From UBA11403 sp963784615 (GTDB lineage Bacteria > Pseudomonadota > Gammaproteobacteria > Legionellales > Legionellaceae), in the NCBI GenBank assembly GCA_963784615.1, contig CAWASG010000001.1, positions 1,488,001 through 1,552,000 on the forward strand: a stretch of 64,000 bases of DNA, written 5' to 3'. The stretch's first letter is position 1; each line of letters opens with the position of its first letter. The notes under the pieces are model-generated. The model was given only the letters and a program-made list of their open reading frames with translations, was not told the DNA's origin and searched no databases. Shown here one piece after another: positions 43,807 to 52,882 of this stretch. A program made the position numbers and the translations under genes.

Positions 43807-44230
43807 TTTCTATCTACTAACCAGTGAGGAACCAGAAGCCATCTGGCTCCTCACTTGTCGTCTCATCGAAAAAGCCTACCAACGCGGCCACCGTGTCTTT
43901 ATCCATTGTAAAGACCAACACGATGCAGAGCGTCTGGATGAATTACTCTGGACTTATAAAGACGACAGCTTTATCCCTCACAATCTACAGGGAGAAGGGC
44001 CTGAGCCACCTCCGCCCGTGCAAATTGGTTTTGACAATGAGCCCCGAGGATTCAACGATATTCTCATCAATATGACCGATTCAATCCCAACCTATGCCTC
44101 CCGCTTTAAACGTGTCATCGAATTGGTCGCAACCTATGAAGAAGCAAAAGTCATCAGCCGCGAGCACTACCGAGAATATCGCTCAAAAGGCTGCCAGCTC
44201 CATCTACACAACATCCCGGATAAAGCCTAG
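43796..44230 (+). CDS. holC: DNA polymerase III chi subunit
   Basis: A 144-residue chi subunit linking the clamp loader to SSB. 'MRVDFYLLTS', 'LIEKAYQRGHRVFIHCKD', 'LDELLWTYKDDSFIPHNL' and 'PVQIGF' match the family. It follows pepA with overlap, as in E. coli. Its TAG stop (44228-44230) is the first triplet of a MITE-like element, so the last residues may have been altered by the insertion. Confidence 0.93.
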   Translation: MRVDFYLLTSEEPEAIWLLTCRLIEKAYQRGHRVFIHCKDQHDAERLDELLWTYKDDSFIPHNLQGEGPEPPPPVQIGFDNEPRGFNDILINMTDSIPTYASRFKRVIELVATYEEAKVISREHYREYRSKGCQLHLHNIPDKA

Positions 44231-44448
44231 TGCGTTGTTGATCTAATTTTAGCAGGTTCGCAGTACCTTCGGTACTAACCGCCACAATGAACTTGCAGAT
44301 CGCGTCGTTGCGAGGCACGAAGCAATCCAGAGAGCAAAGCTTCGAACCCTGGATTGCTTCGTGCCTCGCAACGACTTCGTTCAGCATATTATTGATCTGC
44401 TTATATCAACAGGTCAAAATTAGGTTAACAAAGTACTATTACATTGGT
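44228..44448. mobile_element. MITE-like composite palindromic element, copy D
   Basis: The clearest copy: inverted ends TAGTGCGTTGTTGATCTAAT (44228) and, on the other strand, TAGTACTTTGTTAACCTAAT (44448), with a palindromic core near 44308-44375 and the internal motif CAGTACCTTCGGTACTAAC. No coding capacity. Within 44231-44542 the only other feature is the hairpin at 44489. Confidence 0.8.
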
Positions 44449-44488
44449 ACATTGGCCGCCTAACTTTGATTAATAAAGAACAAACAGC

Positions 44489-44522
44489 AACTACTCGGGC
44501 GCAGGCACGTGCCCGAGTAGTT
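44489..44522 (-). terminator. Hairpin AACTACTCGGGC / GCCCGAGTAGTT
   Basis: Perfect 12-bp arms, 10-bp loop, 21 bp downstream of the stop of the minus-strand barrel gene. There is no strong T-tract, so termination is inferred from position and stem strength. Related motifs occur at 27438, 40032 and 62945-63050. Confidence 0.5.
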
Positions 44523-44542
44523 AATGATTTTACAAATTAAAG

Positions 44543-45403
44543 TTACATAGTGTACCGAATACCAACGGCTCCCAGATTATATTTTTGAGGGTCTATTTTC
44601 ACTAGCCAATTACTGGTTGCAACATGAGAGGGATAAACTGTAGAGCCAAATGCATACTTGCTACTGGAGAGATAAAGCCGTCGATATTCCGCGAATAGGC
44701 TAGTATTTTTCCACAAAGAAAAATTCAACCCCGCTTTTACTTGAGCAGCGAACGTTGCCTCTTTGTCATCTGTATTTGAATTATAATGATTAATGCCTGG
44801 TTCAGCCGGAGCAACTTGCGTAGAAGTTGCATTCGATATAGATATAACAGCAGCACCAATACCAGCACCAACATAGGGATGAAATCGACTCTGCTCAAGT
44901 AGATTAAAATTTATCACCGCGTTCGTCAGAAAAACGCCTGATTTCATTGGATATTTCACCATAAAATCATGCTCGGGAAGTCTTGTGGTATCGTTATTAA
45001 TATCGTGGGCGGTAAACTTGTTTTTCCCAAGAGAATATCCTTCTAACTCAATAGCGGGTGTTATTCCCCACTGAGAATGAAGTGGGTTTAGAAAGATCTC
45101 TACCCATTGATATCCAACTTGTCCACCAAGAAGGTTTACGGAGCGACTGTTTGTTTTGCCAAACGCATTCACAGCTAAAGGCCCGCCCTCTGCCTCGGAA
45201 TAATAAGCCGTACCATACTGACTGATGTGAACTTTGTTAGATGAGCCGCCACCACCAAAAATACCCACATAGAATTTTTGAGATTCGTTAAGTTGCGCAG
45301 GCCCCATTGATCCAGCGTTTCCTGACGTACTGGTTAAAGCACATAATAAGCCAATCAGTGGCATTGAGACGGCCATACCTTTATCAATTCCATTTAATTT
45401 CAT
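44543..45403 (-). CDS. Outer-membrane beta-barrel protein (opacity/OmpA-barrel-like)
   Basis: A 286-residue predicted outer-membrane protein. A signal peptide runs to about residue 30 ('LLCALTSTSGNAG'); alternating hydrophobic strands follow, including 'SVNLLGGQVGYQWVEIFL', 'FHPYVGAGIGAAVISIS' and 'FAAQVKAGLNFSLWKNTSLF', and the terminal strand 'KYNLGAVGIRYTM'. This fits the eight-stranded OmpA/Opa barrel group often expanded in Legionellales. The exact role (adhesion, porin) is unknown. Confidence 0.78.
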   Translation of the reverse strand: MKLNGIDKGMAVSMPLIGLLCALTSTSGNAGSMGPAQLNESQKFYVGIFGGGGSSNKVHISQYGTAYYSEAEGGPLAVNAFGKTNSRSVNLLGGQVGYQWVEIFLNPLHSQWGITPAIELEGYSLGKNKFTAHDINNDTTRLPEHDFMVKYPMKSGVFLTNAVINFNLLEQSRFHPYVGAGIGAAVISISNATSTQVAPAEPGINHYNSNTDDKEATFAAQVKAGLNFSLWKNTSLFAEYRRLYLSSSKYAFGSTVYPSHVATSNWLVKIDPQKYNLGAVGIRYTM

Positions 45404-45574
45404 TTCTCTCTCCTTTTATAGTAATAGCCCATGGATATATTTCCTTTTACGGCTTATGAAACCCTTCATTTTGTCTCTGAAATCACAATACAATATATGA
45501 TGTCAACTTATCCGATTGAAGTAAACATAGCACTGGGTTAATACAAACAGAATTAGGAAAGTGAAAACGCGGCA

Positions 45575-45946
45575 TTAGTGCATTATGAGTCTAATTTTGC
45601 CAGGCTCCGTCGTTGCGAGCAGGCCAGCACCCTCCGTACAAACAGCAAAAATGAACTTGCAGGTGGCGTCGTTGCGAGGCACGAAGCAATCCAGAGAACA
45701 AAGCTTCGAACCCTGGATTGCTTCGTACCTCGCAACGACGCCTGATACAACATTGCACACATTGTGAATTTCATTAGGAGTGAAGCGCGGCAATCCAGAG
45801 TACCGTGCTCTGAACTCTGGATTGCCGCGCTTCGCTCGCAACGACGCGACCTGCAAGTTCATTGTGGCTGTTTGTACCGAAGGTACTGAGGCGCGAGCAG
45901 TTAACGATCTTTTTTACAAATTAAAGTTAGGCCGATGATATGCTAA
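45575..45946. mobile_element. MITE-like composite palindromic element, copy E
   Basis: Left end TTAGTGCATTATGAGTCTAA; right end, on the other strand, TTAGCATATCATCGGCCTAA. It includes two cores (about 45668-45740 and 45780-45845) and two inverted flanks with the ATGAACTTGCAGG / CCTGCAAGTTCAT motif, so it looks like a nested or double copy. Confidence 0.7.
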
Positions 45947-45973
45947 TCCCTCAAGAATTCATTAACTAACTGA

Positions 45974-46006
45974 GGCTAAATAGGTATATCATATATCTAT
46001 TTAGCC
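45974..46006 (+). promoter_or_regulatory. Hairpin immediately upstream of murJ
   Basis: Perfect 10-bp arms GGCTAAATAG / CTATTTAGCC with a 13-nt AT-only-type loop (GTATATCATATAT), ending 14 bp before the murJ ATG and next to its weak AGGT site. It may be an mRNA leader structure or an operator. Confidence 0.5.
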
Positions 46007-46020
46007 CACACAGGTCTGGC

Positions 46021-47595
46021 ATGTCAGCAATTCCTATGATTGAAACCAAAAAACAAAGCTTATTACGCTCTACCTCGCTCGTCTCCTTGATGACGTTTAT
46101 CTCACGCATGATGGGGTTTGCGCGCGACATGGTGCTCGCCTATTTATTTGGCGCACAGCCAGGAATGGATGCGTTTTTGGTTGCGTTCCGCATTCCAAAT
46201 TTCATGCGCCGACTGTTTGCCGAGGGCGCTTTTTCGCAAGCCTTTGTACCTGTTCTGGCAGAATATCAAAAAACACGAACGGTTGATGAAGTACGCTTAT
46301 TTCTTGCCCGTATCAGCGGCAGCCTGGGGTTTGTCTTATCCATTGTGACATTCATTGGCATTATTGCAGCGCCGGTGATTGTGTATCTCTTTGCCCCAGG
46401 CTTTGGCATGGATTCACAACGCTCTCTGTTAGCAACTGAAATGCTGCGCTTAACCTTTCCCTTTCTGATGTTTGTATCATTAACCGCAATGTGCGGGGCA
46501 ATGCTCAATACCTACGGTTATTTTGGCGTTCCTGCATTCACACCCGTATTACTCAACGTCTGTATGATCTTGGCGGCACTCTATATAAGCCCTCATTTGA
46601 GTCAGCCTGTGGTTGGATTGGCTTGGGGCGTGTTCATTGCAGGGATCGTTCAATTTCTCTTTCAACTCCCCTTTTTGCATCATCGCCGCCTGCTCGTCAA
46701 ACCACAGCTGGTTTTTAATGATCCAGGCGTCAAACAAGTTCTGAAGCTCATGGTGCCCGCATTATTTGGCGTATCCATCGCACAACTGAACTTAATGGTT
46801 GATTCTATTTTCGCCTCTTTTTTACATGCCGGCAGTGTGTCCTGGCTCTATTACACCGATCGACTGACCGATTTTCCATTAGGTGTATTTGGCGTTGCTA
46901 TCGCCACGGTGATTTTACCGCATTTGTCTCGCCGCAATGCATCGCACCACGCAGAGCAATTTTCACGTTCCCTGGATTGGGGATTACGCCTGCTGCTACT
47001 CATTGGCGTACCGTCTGGTTTGGGCCTCATGTTATTTTCCATGCCGCTCATCGCCACCAGCTTTGCCTATGGCCATTTTTTAGCAAGCGATGTTTTGCAG
47101 ATTCAAAAAAGCCTCATCACCTTAGCGCTAGGCGTGCCCGCATTTATGATGGTTAAAATATTAGCCTCTGGTTTTTATGCCCAACAAAATATAAAAACCC
47201 CCGTCAAAGTTGGCGCCATCGCCATGGTCGTGAATAGCCTACTCTGCGCGTGTTTAATCTACCCTCTCGCGCATGCCGGCTTAACATTGGCTTCATCCAT
47301 TGCAGGTTATCTGAATTGCGGTCTGCTCTTAGGATTACTCATGCGGCGTGGCATATATAAGCCATCCGCTGGCTGGGGACGTTTTCTCCTGCAACTTCTC
47401 GTTGCAAATACCCTGATGTGCCTGTATTTATGGTTTATGATTGGCGATCTGGATTTTTGGTTAAGCAAGCCATTACCCATCCGCGGAGGCTTAATCTTGG
47501 CGCATGTTTTTGCGGCGATGCTCATCTATTTACTGGGGCTCAGAGCATCCGGCGTCAAGCCAGCACAATTTCGCGGTCAATTTAAGGATGAATAA
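46021..47595 (+). CDS. murJ: Lipid II flippase MurJ (MviN)
   Basis: A 524-residue, 14-helix MOP-superfamily protein that flips lipid II for peptidoglycan synthesis. 'STSLVSLMTFISRMMGFARD', 'DAFLVAFRIPNFMRRLFAEG' and 'FSQAFVPVLAEY' are the MurJ N-terminal signature; 'WLYYTDRLTDFPLGVFGVAI' is conserved further on. The stop overlaps the start of the second M17 peptidase by one base (TAATG). Confidence 0.95.
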   Translation: MSAIPMIETKKQSLLRSTSLVSLMTFISRMMGFARDMVLAYLFGAQPGMDAFLVAFRIPNFMRRLFAEGAFSQAFVPVLAEYQKTRTVDEVRLFLARISGSLGFVLSIVTFIGIIAAPVIVYLFAPGFGMDSQRSLLATEMLRLTFPFLMFVSLTAMCGAMLNTYGYFGVPAFTPVLLNVCMILAALYISPHLSQPVVGLAWGVFIAGIVQFLFQLPFLHHRRLLVKPQLVFNDPGVKQVLKLMVPALFGVSIAQLNLMVDSIFASFLHAGSVSWLYYTDRLTDFPLGVFGVAIATVILPHLSRRNASHHAEQFSRSLDWGLRLLLLIGVPSGLGLMLFSMPLIATSFAYGHFLASDVLQIQKSLITLALGVPAFMMVKILASGFYAQQNIKTPVKVGAIAMVVNSLLCACLIYPLAHAGLTLASSIAGYLNCGLLLGLLMRRGIYKPSAGWGRFLLQLLVANTLMCLYLWFMIGDLDFWLSKPLPIRGGLILAHVFAAMLIYLLGLRASGVKPAQFRGQFKDE

Positions 47596-48950
47596 TGCAA
47601 GTCGAAGAGTTTTATCAAATCAACCCTAGCAACGCCATTTCACTTTGTATTCTCGACCAGGCATCAAGCAAGCCTGATGAGGACTATGATGCCCACTGCA
47701 TGGCCTCACAACAATTCAAAGGCGCTTTAGGGGAGATTTGTCTTATCCATAATAGCGAAGGAAAATTGAGTAAAGTCTATATTGGCCAAGGAAATCGTGA
47801 TGTCGCTTTGGCTCTGGCGCATGCGGTTAATCGCCTGCCAGCAGGATGCTATGCTTCTGCCGAATCACTCTCCCCATCCGCCCTGTTGTCATGGTCTCTG
47901 GCGCAATATAAATTCGACCGATATAAACCATTTAACAGTGAACCCCGTATTTTGGCGATTTCCGAACAAGCGTGGCCGAGTATTCGAGCAGAAGCCGAAG
48001 CCATCTTTCTCGTCCGCGATTTAATTAATACGCCAACCAATGACATGGGCCCAAAAGAAATGTCAGATGTGCTATCGAGCCTCGCACAAACCCATGATGC
48101 AGAATTCGAGGAGTGGGTTGGCGATGACTTATTAACCCATGACTTTCCTGCCGTTCATGCGGTAGGCAGAGCCTCTGCAACACCGCCCCGCATGTTATCT
48201 CTGACTTGGGGCGATGCATCACATCCCAAAATCACATTGGTCGGGAAAGGTGTGTGTTTCGATTCAGGCGGACTTGATCTCAAATCCTCCGCCAACATGC
48301 GTTTAATGAAAAAAGACATGGGTGGTGCAGCACAAGTCATCGGACTCGCGTCATTATTGATGGAGCGTCAAGTCCCGATTCGCTTGCAGGTGTTGATACC
48401 CGCTGTTGAAAACGCTGTCGGCTCAAACGCCTACCGTCCCGGCGATATTCTCACCATGCGCAATGGCCTCACGGTTGAAATTGACAACACAGATGCCGAA
48501 GGACGATTAGTCGTCGCTGATGCACTCGTCAAAGCATGTGAAGAACATCCAGAGCTCATCATTGACTTTACCACTTTAACCGGTGCCGCACGTGTCGCCG
48601 TTGGCACTGAAATCTCGGCGATGTTTACGAATACAGACGCACTGGCCTACGCGCTCAGTGAATCCGCCGACATGACGGATGATCCTGTCTGGAGAATGCC
48701 GCTATTTAAAGGCTACGAAAGCATGCTGGATTCATCCGTTGCCGATCTCAACAACTCGCCCGCGTCATCCTACGCTGGCGCGATTACTGCGGCATTGTTT
48801 TTACAACGCTTCATCACAGACAACACCCCCTGGGTGCATTTTGATGTCATGGCATGGAATATAAAAAACAAACCCGGGAAACCAGAAGGTGGCGAAGCAA
48901 TGGGACTACGCGCCGTAGCGGCATATTTGATCAAACGATTTAAATCGTAA
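47595..48950 (+). CDS. Leucyl aminopeptidase family protein (M17, PepB-like)
   Basis: A 451-residue M17 metallopeptidase, second in this window. 'VGKGVCFDSGGLDLKSSANM', 'MKKDMGGAAQVIG' and 'NTDAEGRLVVADALVKA' retain the metal and active-site residues. It is shorter than PepA and has a distinct N-terminal domain, so it is a separate lineage (closer to PepB-type enzymes), not a recent duplicate. It is coupled to murJ by TAATG overlap. Confidence 0.88.
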   Translation: MQVEEFYQINPSNAISLCILDQASSKPDEDYDAHCMASQQFKGALGEICLIHNSEGKLSKVYIGQGNRDVALALAHAVNRLPAGCYASAESLSPSALLSWSLAQYKFDRYKPFNSEPRILAISEQAWPSIRAEAEAIFLVRDLINTPTNDMGPKEMSDVLSSLAQTHDAEFEEWVGDDLLTHDFPAVHAVGRASATPPRMLSLTWGDASHPKITLVGKGVCFDSGGLDLKSSANMRLMKKDMGGAAQVIGLASLLMERQVPIRLQVLIPAVENAVGSNAYRPGDILTMRNGLTVEIDNTDAEGRLVVADALVKACEEHPELIIDFTTLTGAARVAVGTEISAMFTNTDALAYALSESADMTDDPVWRMPLFKGYESMLDSSVADLNNSPASSYAGAITAALFLQRFITDNTPWVHFDVMAWNIKNKPGKPEGGEAMGLRAVAAYLIKRFKS

Positions 48951-48962
48951 CCTTGCTGCAGC

Positions 48963-49037
48963 GTAGGTTGGGTTGAGCGAGAGCGAAGCCCAACAAAATC
49001 TTCATGTTGGGCTTCGCTCTCGCTCAACCCAACCTAC
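48963..49037. repeat. GTAGGTTGGG-family palindromic repeat, copy 4
   Basis: Arms GTAGGTTGGGTTGAGCGAGA... and complement around a short spacer (AAAATCTTCAT). It sits 13 bp after the peptidase stop, followed by a small hairpin (GAGGCGAAGCCTC, about 49062-49074). Confidence 0.9.
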
Positions 49038-49080
49038 TCCGATTAATTCCTTTAACTTGTGAGGCGAAGCCTCAACTCAC

Positions 49081-49275
49081 CTATTTAAAAATATTCGGGA
49101 ACGGCAATATCATTTTGACAATGCCGAAAAACTGCAATATATAAATCACCAAAACAACTAATACCAAAAAATTTAGTAAGCTTTTAACAACAGACGCCAT
49201 CGGGATAAAAACATTCACGCCCCATAACAACACGCCCGCAAAAATAATTAATACGATTAGATTTAATAACGTCAT
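49081..49275 (-). CDS. Thivi_2564-type small membrane protein
   Basis: A 64-residue protein with two hydrophobic helices ('NLIVLIIFAGVLLWGVNVFIP' in part, and 'LLNFLVLVVLVIYILQFFGI'). The pattern of a helix ending in V-N-x-F-I-P-M, then a second helix and F-G, matches the Thivi_2564 family of tiny inner-membrane proteins. AAGGAC lies 8 nt before the ATG. Function unknown. Confidence 0.75.
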   Translation of the reverse strand: MTLLNLIVLIIFAGVLLWGVNVFIPMASVVKSLLNFLVLVVLVIYILQFFGIVKMILPFPNIFK

Positions 49276-49846
49276 TATTCAAGTCCTTTTTTATGAGTAG
49301 AAATATTAACGTTACAGGACAATACAAAAAGATTCAACCTGACGCTTCGCGGCTTGTTCAGGGCGCCATTACCCCTGCGTTGGTTGTTTACAAGTGAGCC
49401 CTAAAAATTACAAAGCCCTCTCGCAATGATTTTGTATACTATAATATCAGTTACAAAGGGAAATTTTTGTTACAGAAACCCCTAAGCCTTACTTAAAAAG
49501 GAGTTTTTAATGAGCGCTAAGACCCTAATGGTCCGTCAAAATCATCCGGACATACAAGAATTACGGCTAAACCCATCTACGACGGAATAACACCACCCCA
49601 TTCCAACTTGCTGCAAGAAATGAATATAACTGAAACAGACATACACCGTCGCAAAGAATGGTTGGAGTTTACTGATCTCGATGTCAAACATTTAACCGAG
49701 TTAAATACTATCGCTCAGGGGTATGCAGATGAGCTCATTAAGTCACTCAATGATCACTTTAGAAAATTCGGTGAATCCAGCGAAATTTTTGACAACCCAG
49801 AGGTGCTTCGTCGAGTAAAGGTCTTGCAAAAAGAGTATTTTTTGCG

Positions 49847-49851
49847 ATTAA
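49847..49851. repeat. Target site duplication, left copy (ATTAA)
   Basis: ATTAA at 49847-49851 repeats at 52937-52941 directly outside the two inverted ends of the element. Confidence 0.85.
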
Positions 49852-50023
49852 TGTAATGTCTCGAAAAATATAGTTCTTAACTGAAGAATTTATCTCGCAC
49901 TATCTTGATCACAAGCCTAATCACTACTATCAAAAACAATGAGATAAAAAATTAATTATGATTAGTGACTGATCAACATGTATCATTGAGTCTCTTACAA
50001 AACAAGAAAACAAGAGATCAGTC

Positions 50024-50563
50024 ATGGCATATATTTTCGCAGATATTTTATCATTAGTACAGTACATTCATATCCAAAAGCATGAACCTGAAAAATTGGA
50101 CTTAAAAAATTGTCTATGTTGCGGTAAATCACACCCTTGGCGACATGGTGGGTATTCTCGTGAAGCGGATCGCATTAACCCTTCAAGCACCTCACTAAAT
50201 CCAGTGTTTATTCAGCGATACTATTGCCCCTGTTGCCACAAAACATGTTCAGTCCTGCCGGAATGCATTCCACCGCGTAGATGGTATTTGTGGGAGATGC
50301 AACAGGTCATTTTTTTATTGTACCTTTCTGGCATGAGTGCTTACGCTATATCAAAAACGATGCAGCCCTCACGCCAGACCATCAAGCGTTGGCTGCTGCG
50401 TTTTACGAAGCAGTTTCGTTTTCATAAAGATGCCTTATGTACCTATTTTTGCGCACTGGGCAGATCCATAAATATGAAAGACTTTTGGAAAATGACTCTT
50501 CAGAGAATGAGCCTGAGTGCAGCGATGCGCCTTTGCCATGTTACCGGAGTTGTTATCCCATGA
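50024..50563 (+). CDS. Transposon-encoded zinc-finger/HTH protein (DUF6431-like)
   Basis: A 179-residue protein. Two Cys pairs ('CLCCGKSHPWRHGGYSR' and 'YYCPCCHKTCSVLP') make a zinc-ribbon-like module at about 27-80, followed by a helix-turn-helix ('GMSAYAISKTMQPSRQTIKR', about 106-125). The same class of protein accompanies DDE and AAA genes in other elements; it is likely a DNA-binding accessory. The ATG lies 172 bp inside the left end. Confidence 0.7.
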   Translation: MAYIFADILSLVQYIHIQKHEPEKLDLKNCLCCGKSHPWRHGGYSREADRINPSSTSLNPVFIQRYYCPCCHKTCSVLPECIPPRRWYLWEMQQVIFLLYLSGMSAYAISKTMQPSRQTIKRWLLRFTKQFRFHKDALCTYFCALGRSINMKDFWKMTLQRMSLSAAMRLCHVTGVVIP

Positions 50564-50689
50564 ACGCTTAATCAGTATAAGCATGAGTTGTGCCATGCTT
50601 GTACAAAATAAGCACCCCACACAGTTTGGTCGTTTCGGTGTCATGATTTTACTGATTAACTTCACTCCCCATTAATAGCGGAGAGAAAA

Positions 50690-52042
50690 ATGAGTAAACC
50701 TTTACACCCGATGGCTTTGTTTCGCCTGATGGTTCTTGGTCCATTAGCGAGCCGTGCTGAATTAAAGCGCGGTGAGGTTAAAAGTATTATCCGAAGTTTG
50801 GCTGCCGATCGTTACACTATTCCTGAGTCAAGACGAACGCATATCAGTGAAGAAACGATTGCGCGCTGGTACTACGATTGGAAGCGAGGAGGTATCGAAG
50901 CACTGAATCCCAAGCCGCGCGTAGACAAAGGAAGCACACAACTTTCAGAAGCCGTACAAAGCAGAATTGTGACACTTAAAAAGGATAAGCCTTCACGCTC
51001 AATTAACACTATCATTGGCATGATTGAGCGCGAAGGATTAGTTGCTAAAGACACATTGGCTCGAGCTTCCGTTCATCGTTTTTTACAACAACAGCACCTG
51101 TCAAAACGCATTATACCCAACCAAGACACTATTGAGCGCCGATCATTCGTGGCTGCCCATGCAGGAGATATCTGGCAAGGAGATGTACTCCATGGCCCAC
51201 GGATTCAAACGCCATCTGGGATGCGAAAAACTTACTTGGTCTCGCTGATTGACGACTCGTCACGCCTTATTACACATAGTGCATTTTGTCTTGGAGAAAC
51301 CGCTCTCGATATAGAGGGCGTGCTCAAATCCGCTGTATTGAAACGAGGCGTACCGTATAAATTGATTATTGATAATGGTCCTGCATACCGCTCAGAGTCA
51401 TTACAAACTATTTGTGCCCACTTAGAGATACGGCTTGTCTACTGTCGCGCCAGAGAACCCGAGGGCAAAGGTAAGCTCGAGCGCTTTCATCGCACGTTTC
51501 GAGAACAATTTATCGATGAGCTTGATGTCGATAAAATTCGTGATTTGGGTGATCTCAATGCTCGCCTTTGGGCCTGGATTGAGCATGTTTATCATATTCG
51601 TCTGCATGGTGGATTAGATAAGAAAACACCGCTTGATAGTTGGAGAGACGATCTGCTTCACGTGCGCCCTCTAACGCCTTATTTCGCCAATAAAATCGAT
51701 GATATTTTCTACCATCGTACTGAGCGAGTTGTTCGCAAAGATGGCACGATCAGTTGGGATGGCAAGATGTTTGAGGTGCATCACAACCTTGTCGGTGAGA
51801 AAGTGACGTTGGTATTTAATCCGCACACAAATATTGCGGTTCGGGTTGAAACAGCCTTCGGTGACAATTTGGGGGCCGCTGTTTTATTAGATTTAGACGC
51901 CAATCTTAATCGTAAGCGCCAACGACCACATGCAGCACCTTCGCCTGAAGGGATCCAGCGTGAGCACAATGTTGAATTGGTTTTTGAAGACTACGTCGAG
52001 TCCATTGGCACCTTTGCACAAACAACTGGAGAGGATAATTAA
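50690..52042 (+). CDS. DDE (rve/Mu-type) transposase
   Basis: A 450-residue transposase. N-terminal HTH region ('HISEETIARWYYDWKRGGIE'), then an integrase core with the DDE residues in 'GDIWQGDVLHGP' (Asp), 'LIIDNGPAYRSE' (Asp) and 'EPEGKGKLERFHRTFREQF' (Glu), and a Mu transposase-like C-terminal beta-barrel ('DGTISWDGKMFEVHHNLVGE'). It looks full length and intact. Its stop (52040-52042) directly abuts the ATPase ATG, so the two are coupled. It has the logic of IS21/Tn5053/Tn7 systems in which an ATPase selects the target. Confidence 0.9.
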   Translation: MSKPLHPMALFRLMVLGPLASRAELKRGEVKSIIRSLAADRYTIPESRRTHISEETIARWYYDWKRGGIEALNPKPRVDKGSTQLSEAVQSRIVTLKKDKPSRSINTIIGMIEREGLVAKDTLARASVHRFLQQQHLSKRIIPNQDTIERRSFVAAHAGDIWQGDVLHGPRIQTPSGMRKTYLVSLIDDSSRLITHSAFCLGETALDIEGVLKSAVLKRGVPYKLIIDNGPAYRSESLQTICAHLEIRLVYCRAREPEGKGKLERFHRTFREQFIDELDVDKIRDLGDLNARLWAWIEHVYHIRLHGGLDKKTPLDSWRDDLLHVRPLTPYFANKIDDIFYHRTERVVRKDGTISWDGKMFEVHHNLVGEKVTLVFNPHTNIAVRVETAFGDNLGAAVLLDLDANLNRKRQRPHAAPSPEGIQREHNVELVFEDYVESIGTFAQTTGEDN

Positions 52043-52843
52043 ATGTACCAATCATTTTTTGGTTTAACCCAAGCGCCCTTAGGAAAAAAAAGCATCCAGT
52101 TATGGGATAACGCTCAACTTGCCGGCCTTGCTCAACAGTTTAATTGGCTTCTTCAATCACCTGGCGTTGGATTACTCACAGCAGAGCCTGGACTTGGGAA
52201 AACGGCCGCACTTCGACAACTAACCAGCACTTTAAACCCACATCAATACAGCGTTTTCTACATAGCCGAGACAGATTTTGGTCGACTCGATTTTTATCGT
52301 CAAATGGCGCTGACACTTGGACTGACTTCTTCCTATCGCCGTGCTCAGTTGTGGCGCGATATTAAGGACTACATCATTCACTTGGCGACTCAAAAAAACA
52401 TCATGCCAGTATTCATTATTGATGAAGCACAAAATCTTCCATCTGAATTCTTTCGTGATTTTCCAGCTTTCCTCAATTTTGTCTTTGATTCCAAAGACTA
52501 CATGACCGTTTGGTTGGTAGGCCACCCTGAGCTCGCTCGCGAGATAGGAAAACCCGCCAATGCTGCATTAGAATCGCGGATTCAAGCACGTTGTGAATTG
52601 AAGCCAATTCTTGAGCGCGATGCATTTAAGCAGCTTATTGAACATGGTTTTTCTCAGGCTGGATGTACGCATCAGTTGTTGTCCGACTCAGCGCTTGAGT
52701 TGCTTCGAATGTCCTCAAAAGGTAATCCAAGACAAGCACATAAACTCATTGTTACATCACTGCGATTGGCTACCGATAAAAACATCAATCATCTACCAGA
52801 TGACATCATCAGAGAGGCCATCGCTCTGTTGAAACAAATTTAA
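52043..52843 (+). CDS. Transposon AAA ATPase (ExeA/TniB/IstB-like)
   Basis: A 266-residue AAA ATPase. Walker A 'AEPGLGKTAALRQL' (about 47-60), Walker B 'VFIIDEAQNLP' (about 125-135) and the conserved 'LVGHPELAREI' sensor region; the start 'MYQSFFGLTQAPLG' is the ExeA-type N-terminus. In related elements this partner controls target choice and activates the transposase. It is intact and followed by a strong terminator. Confidence 0.88.
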   Translation: MYQSFFGLTQAPLGKKSIQLWDNAQLAGLAQQFNWLLQSPGVGLLTAEPGLGKTAALRQLTSTLNPHQYSVFYIAETDFGRLDFYRQMALTLGLTSSYRRAQLWRDIKDYIIHLATQKNIMPVFIIDEAQNLPSEFFRDFPAFLNFVFDSKDYMTVWLVGHPELAREIGKPANAALESRIQARCELKPILERDAFKQLIEHGFSQAGCTHQLLSDSALELLRMSSKGNPRQAHKLIVTSLRLATDKNINHLPDDIIREAIALLKQI

Positions 52844-52854
52844 AAGTGAGAGAG

Positions 52855-52882
52855 CCCCGAGGTGCTTGCCTTGGGGTTTTTT
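52855..52882 (+). terminator. Intrinsic terminator of the transposon operon
   Basis: Stem CCCCGAGG / CCTTGGGG (one mismatch-type pair), loop TGCTTG, then TTTTTT, 12 bp after the ATPase stop and inside the right end of the element. Confidence 0.85.

Larger units (their letters stand above)
45404..46020. other. Gene-free stretch with MITE copy E and the murJ leader
   Basis: It contains the promoter region of the barrel gene (near 45404-45560), the composite element at 45575-45946 and a hairpin just before murJ (45974-46006). Open frames on both strands here are translations of the repeats. Confidence 0.6.

Noticed and set aside
42358..48950. The two M17 aminopeptidases as a recent tandem duplication
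   Set aside because: They differ in length and N-terminal domain and sit in separate, conserved contexts (holC and murJ), so they are old paralogues.
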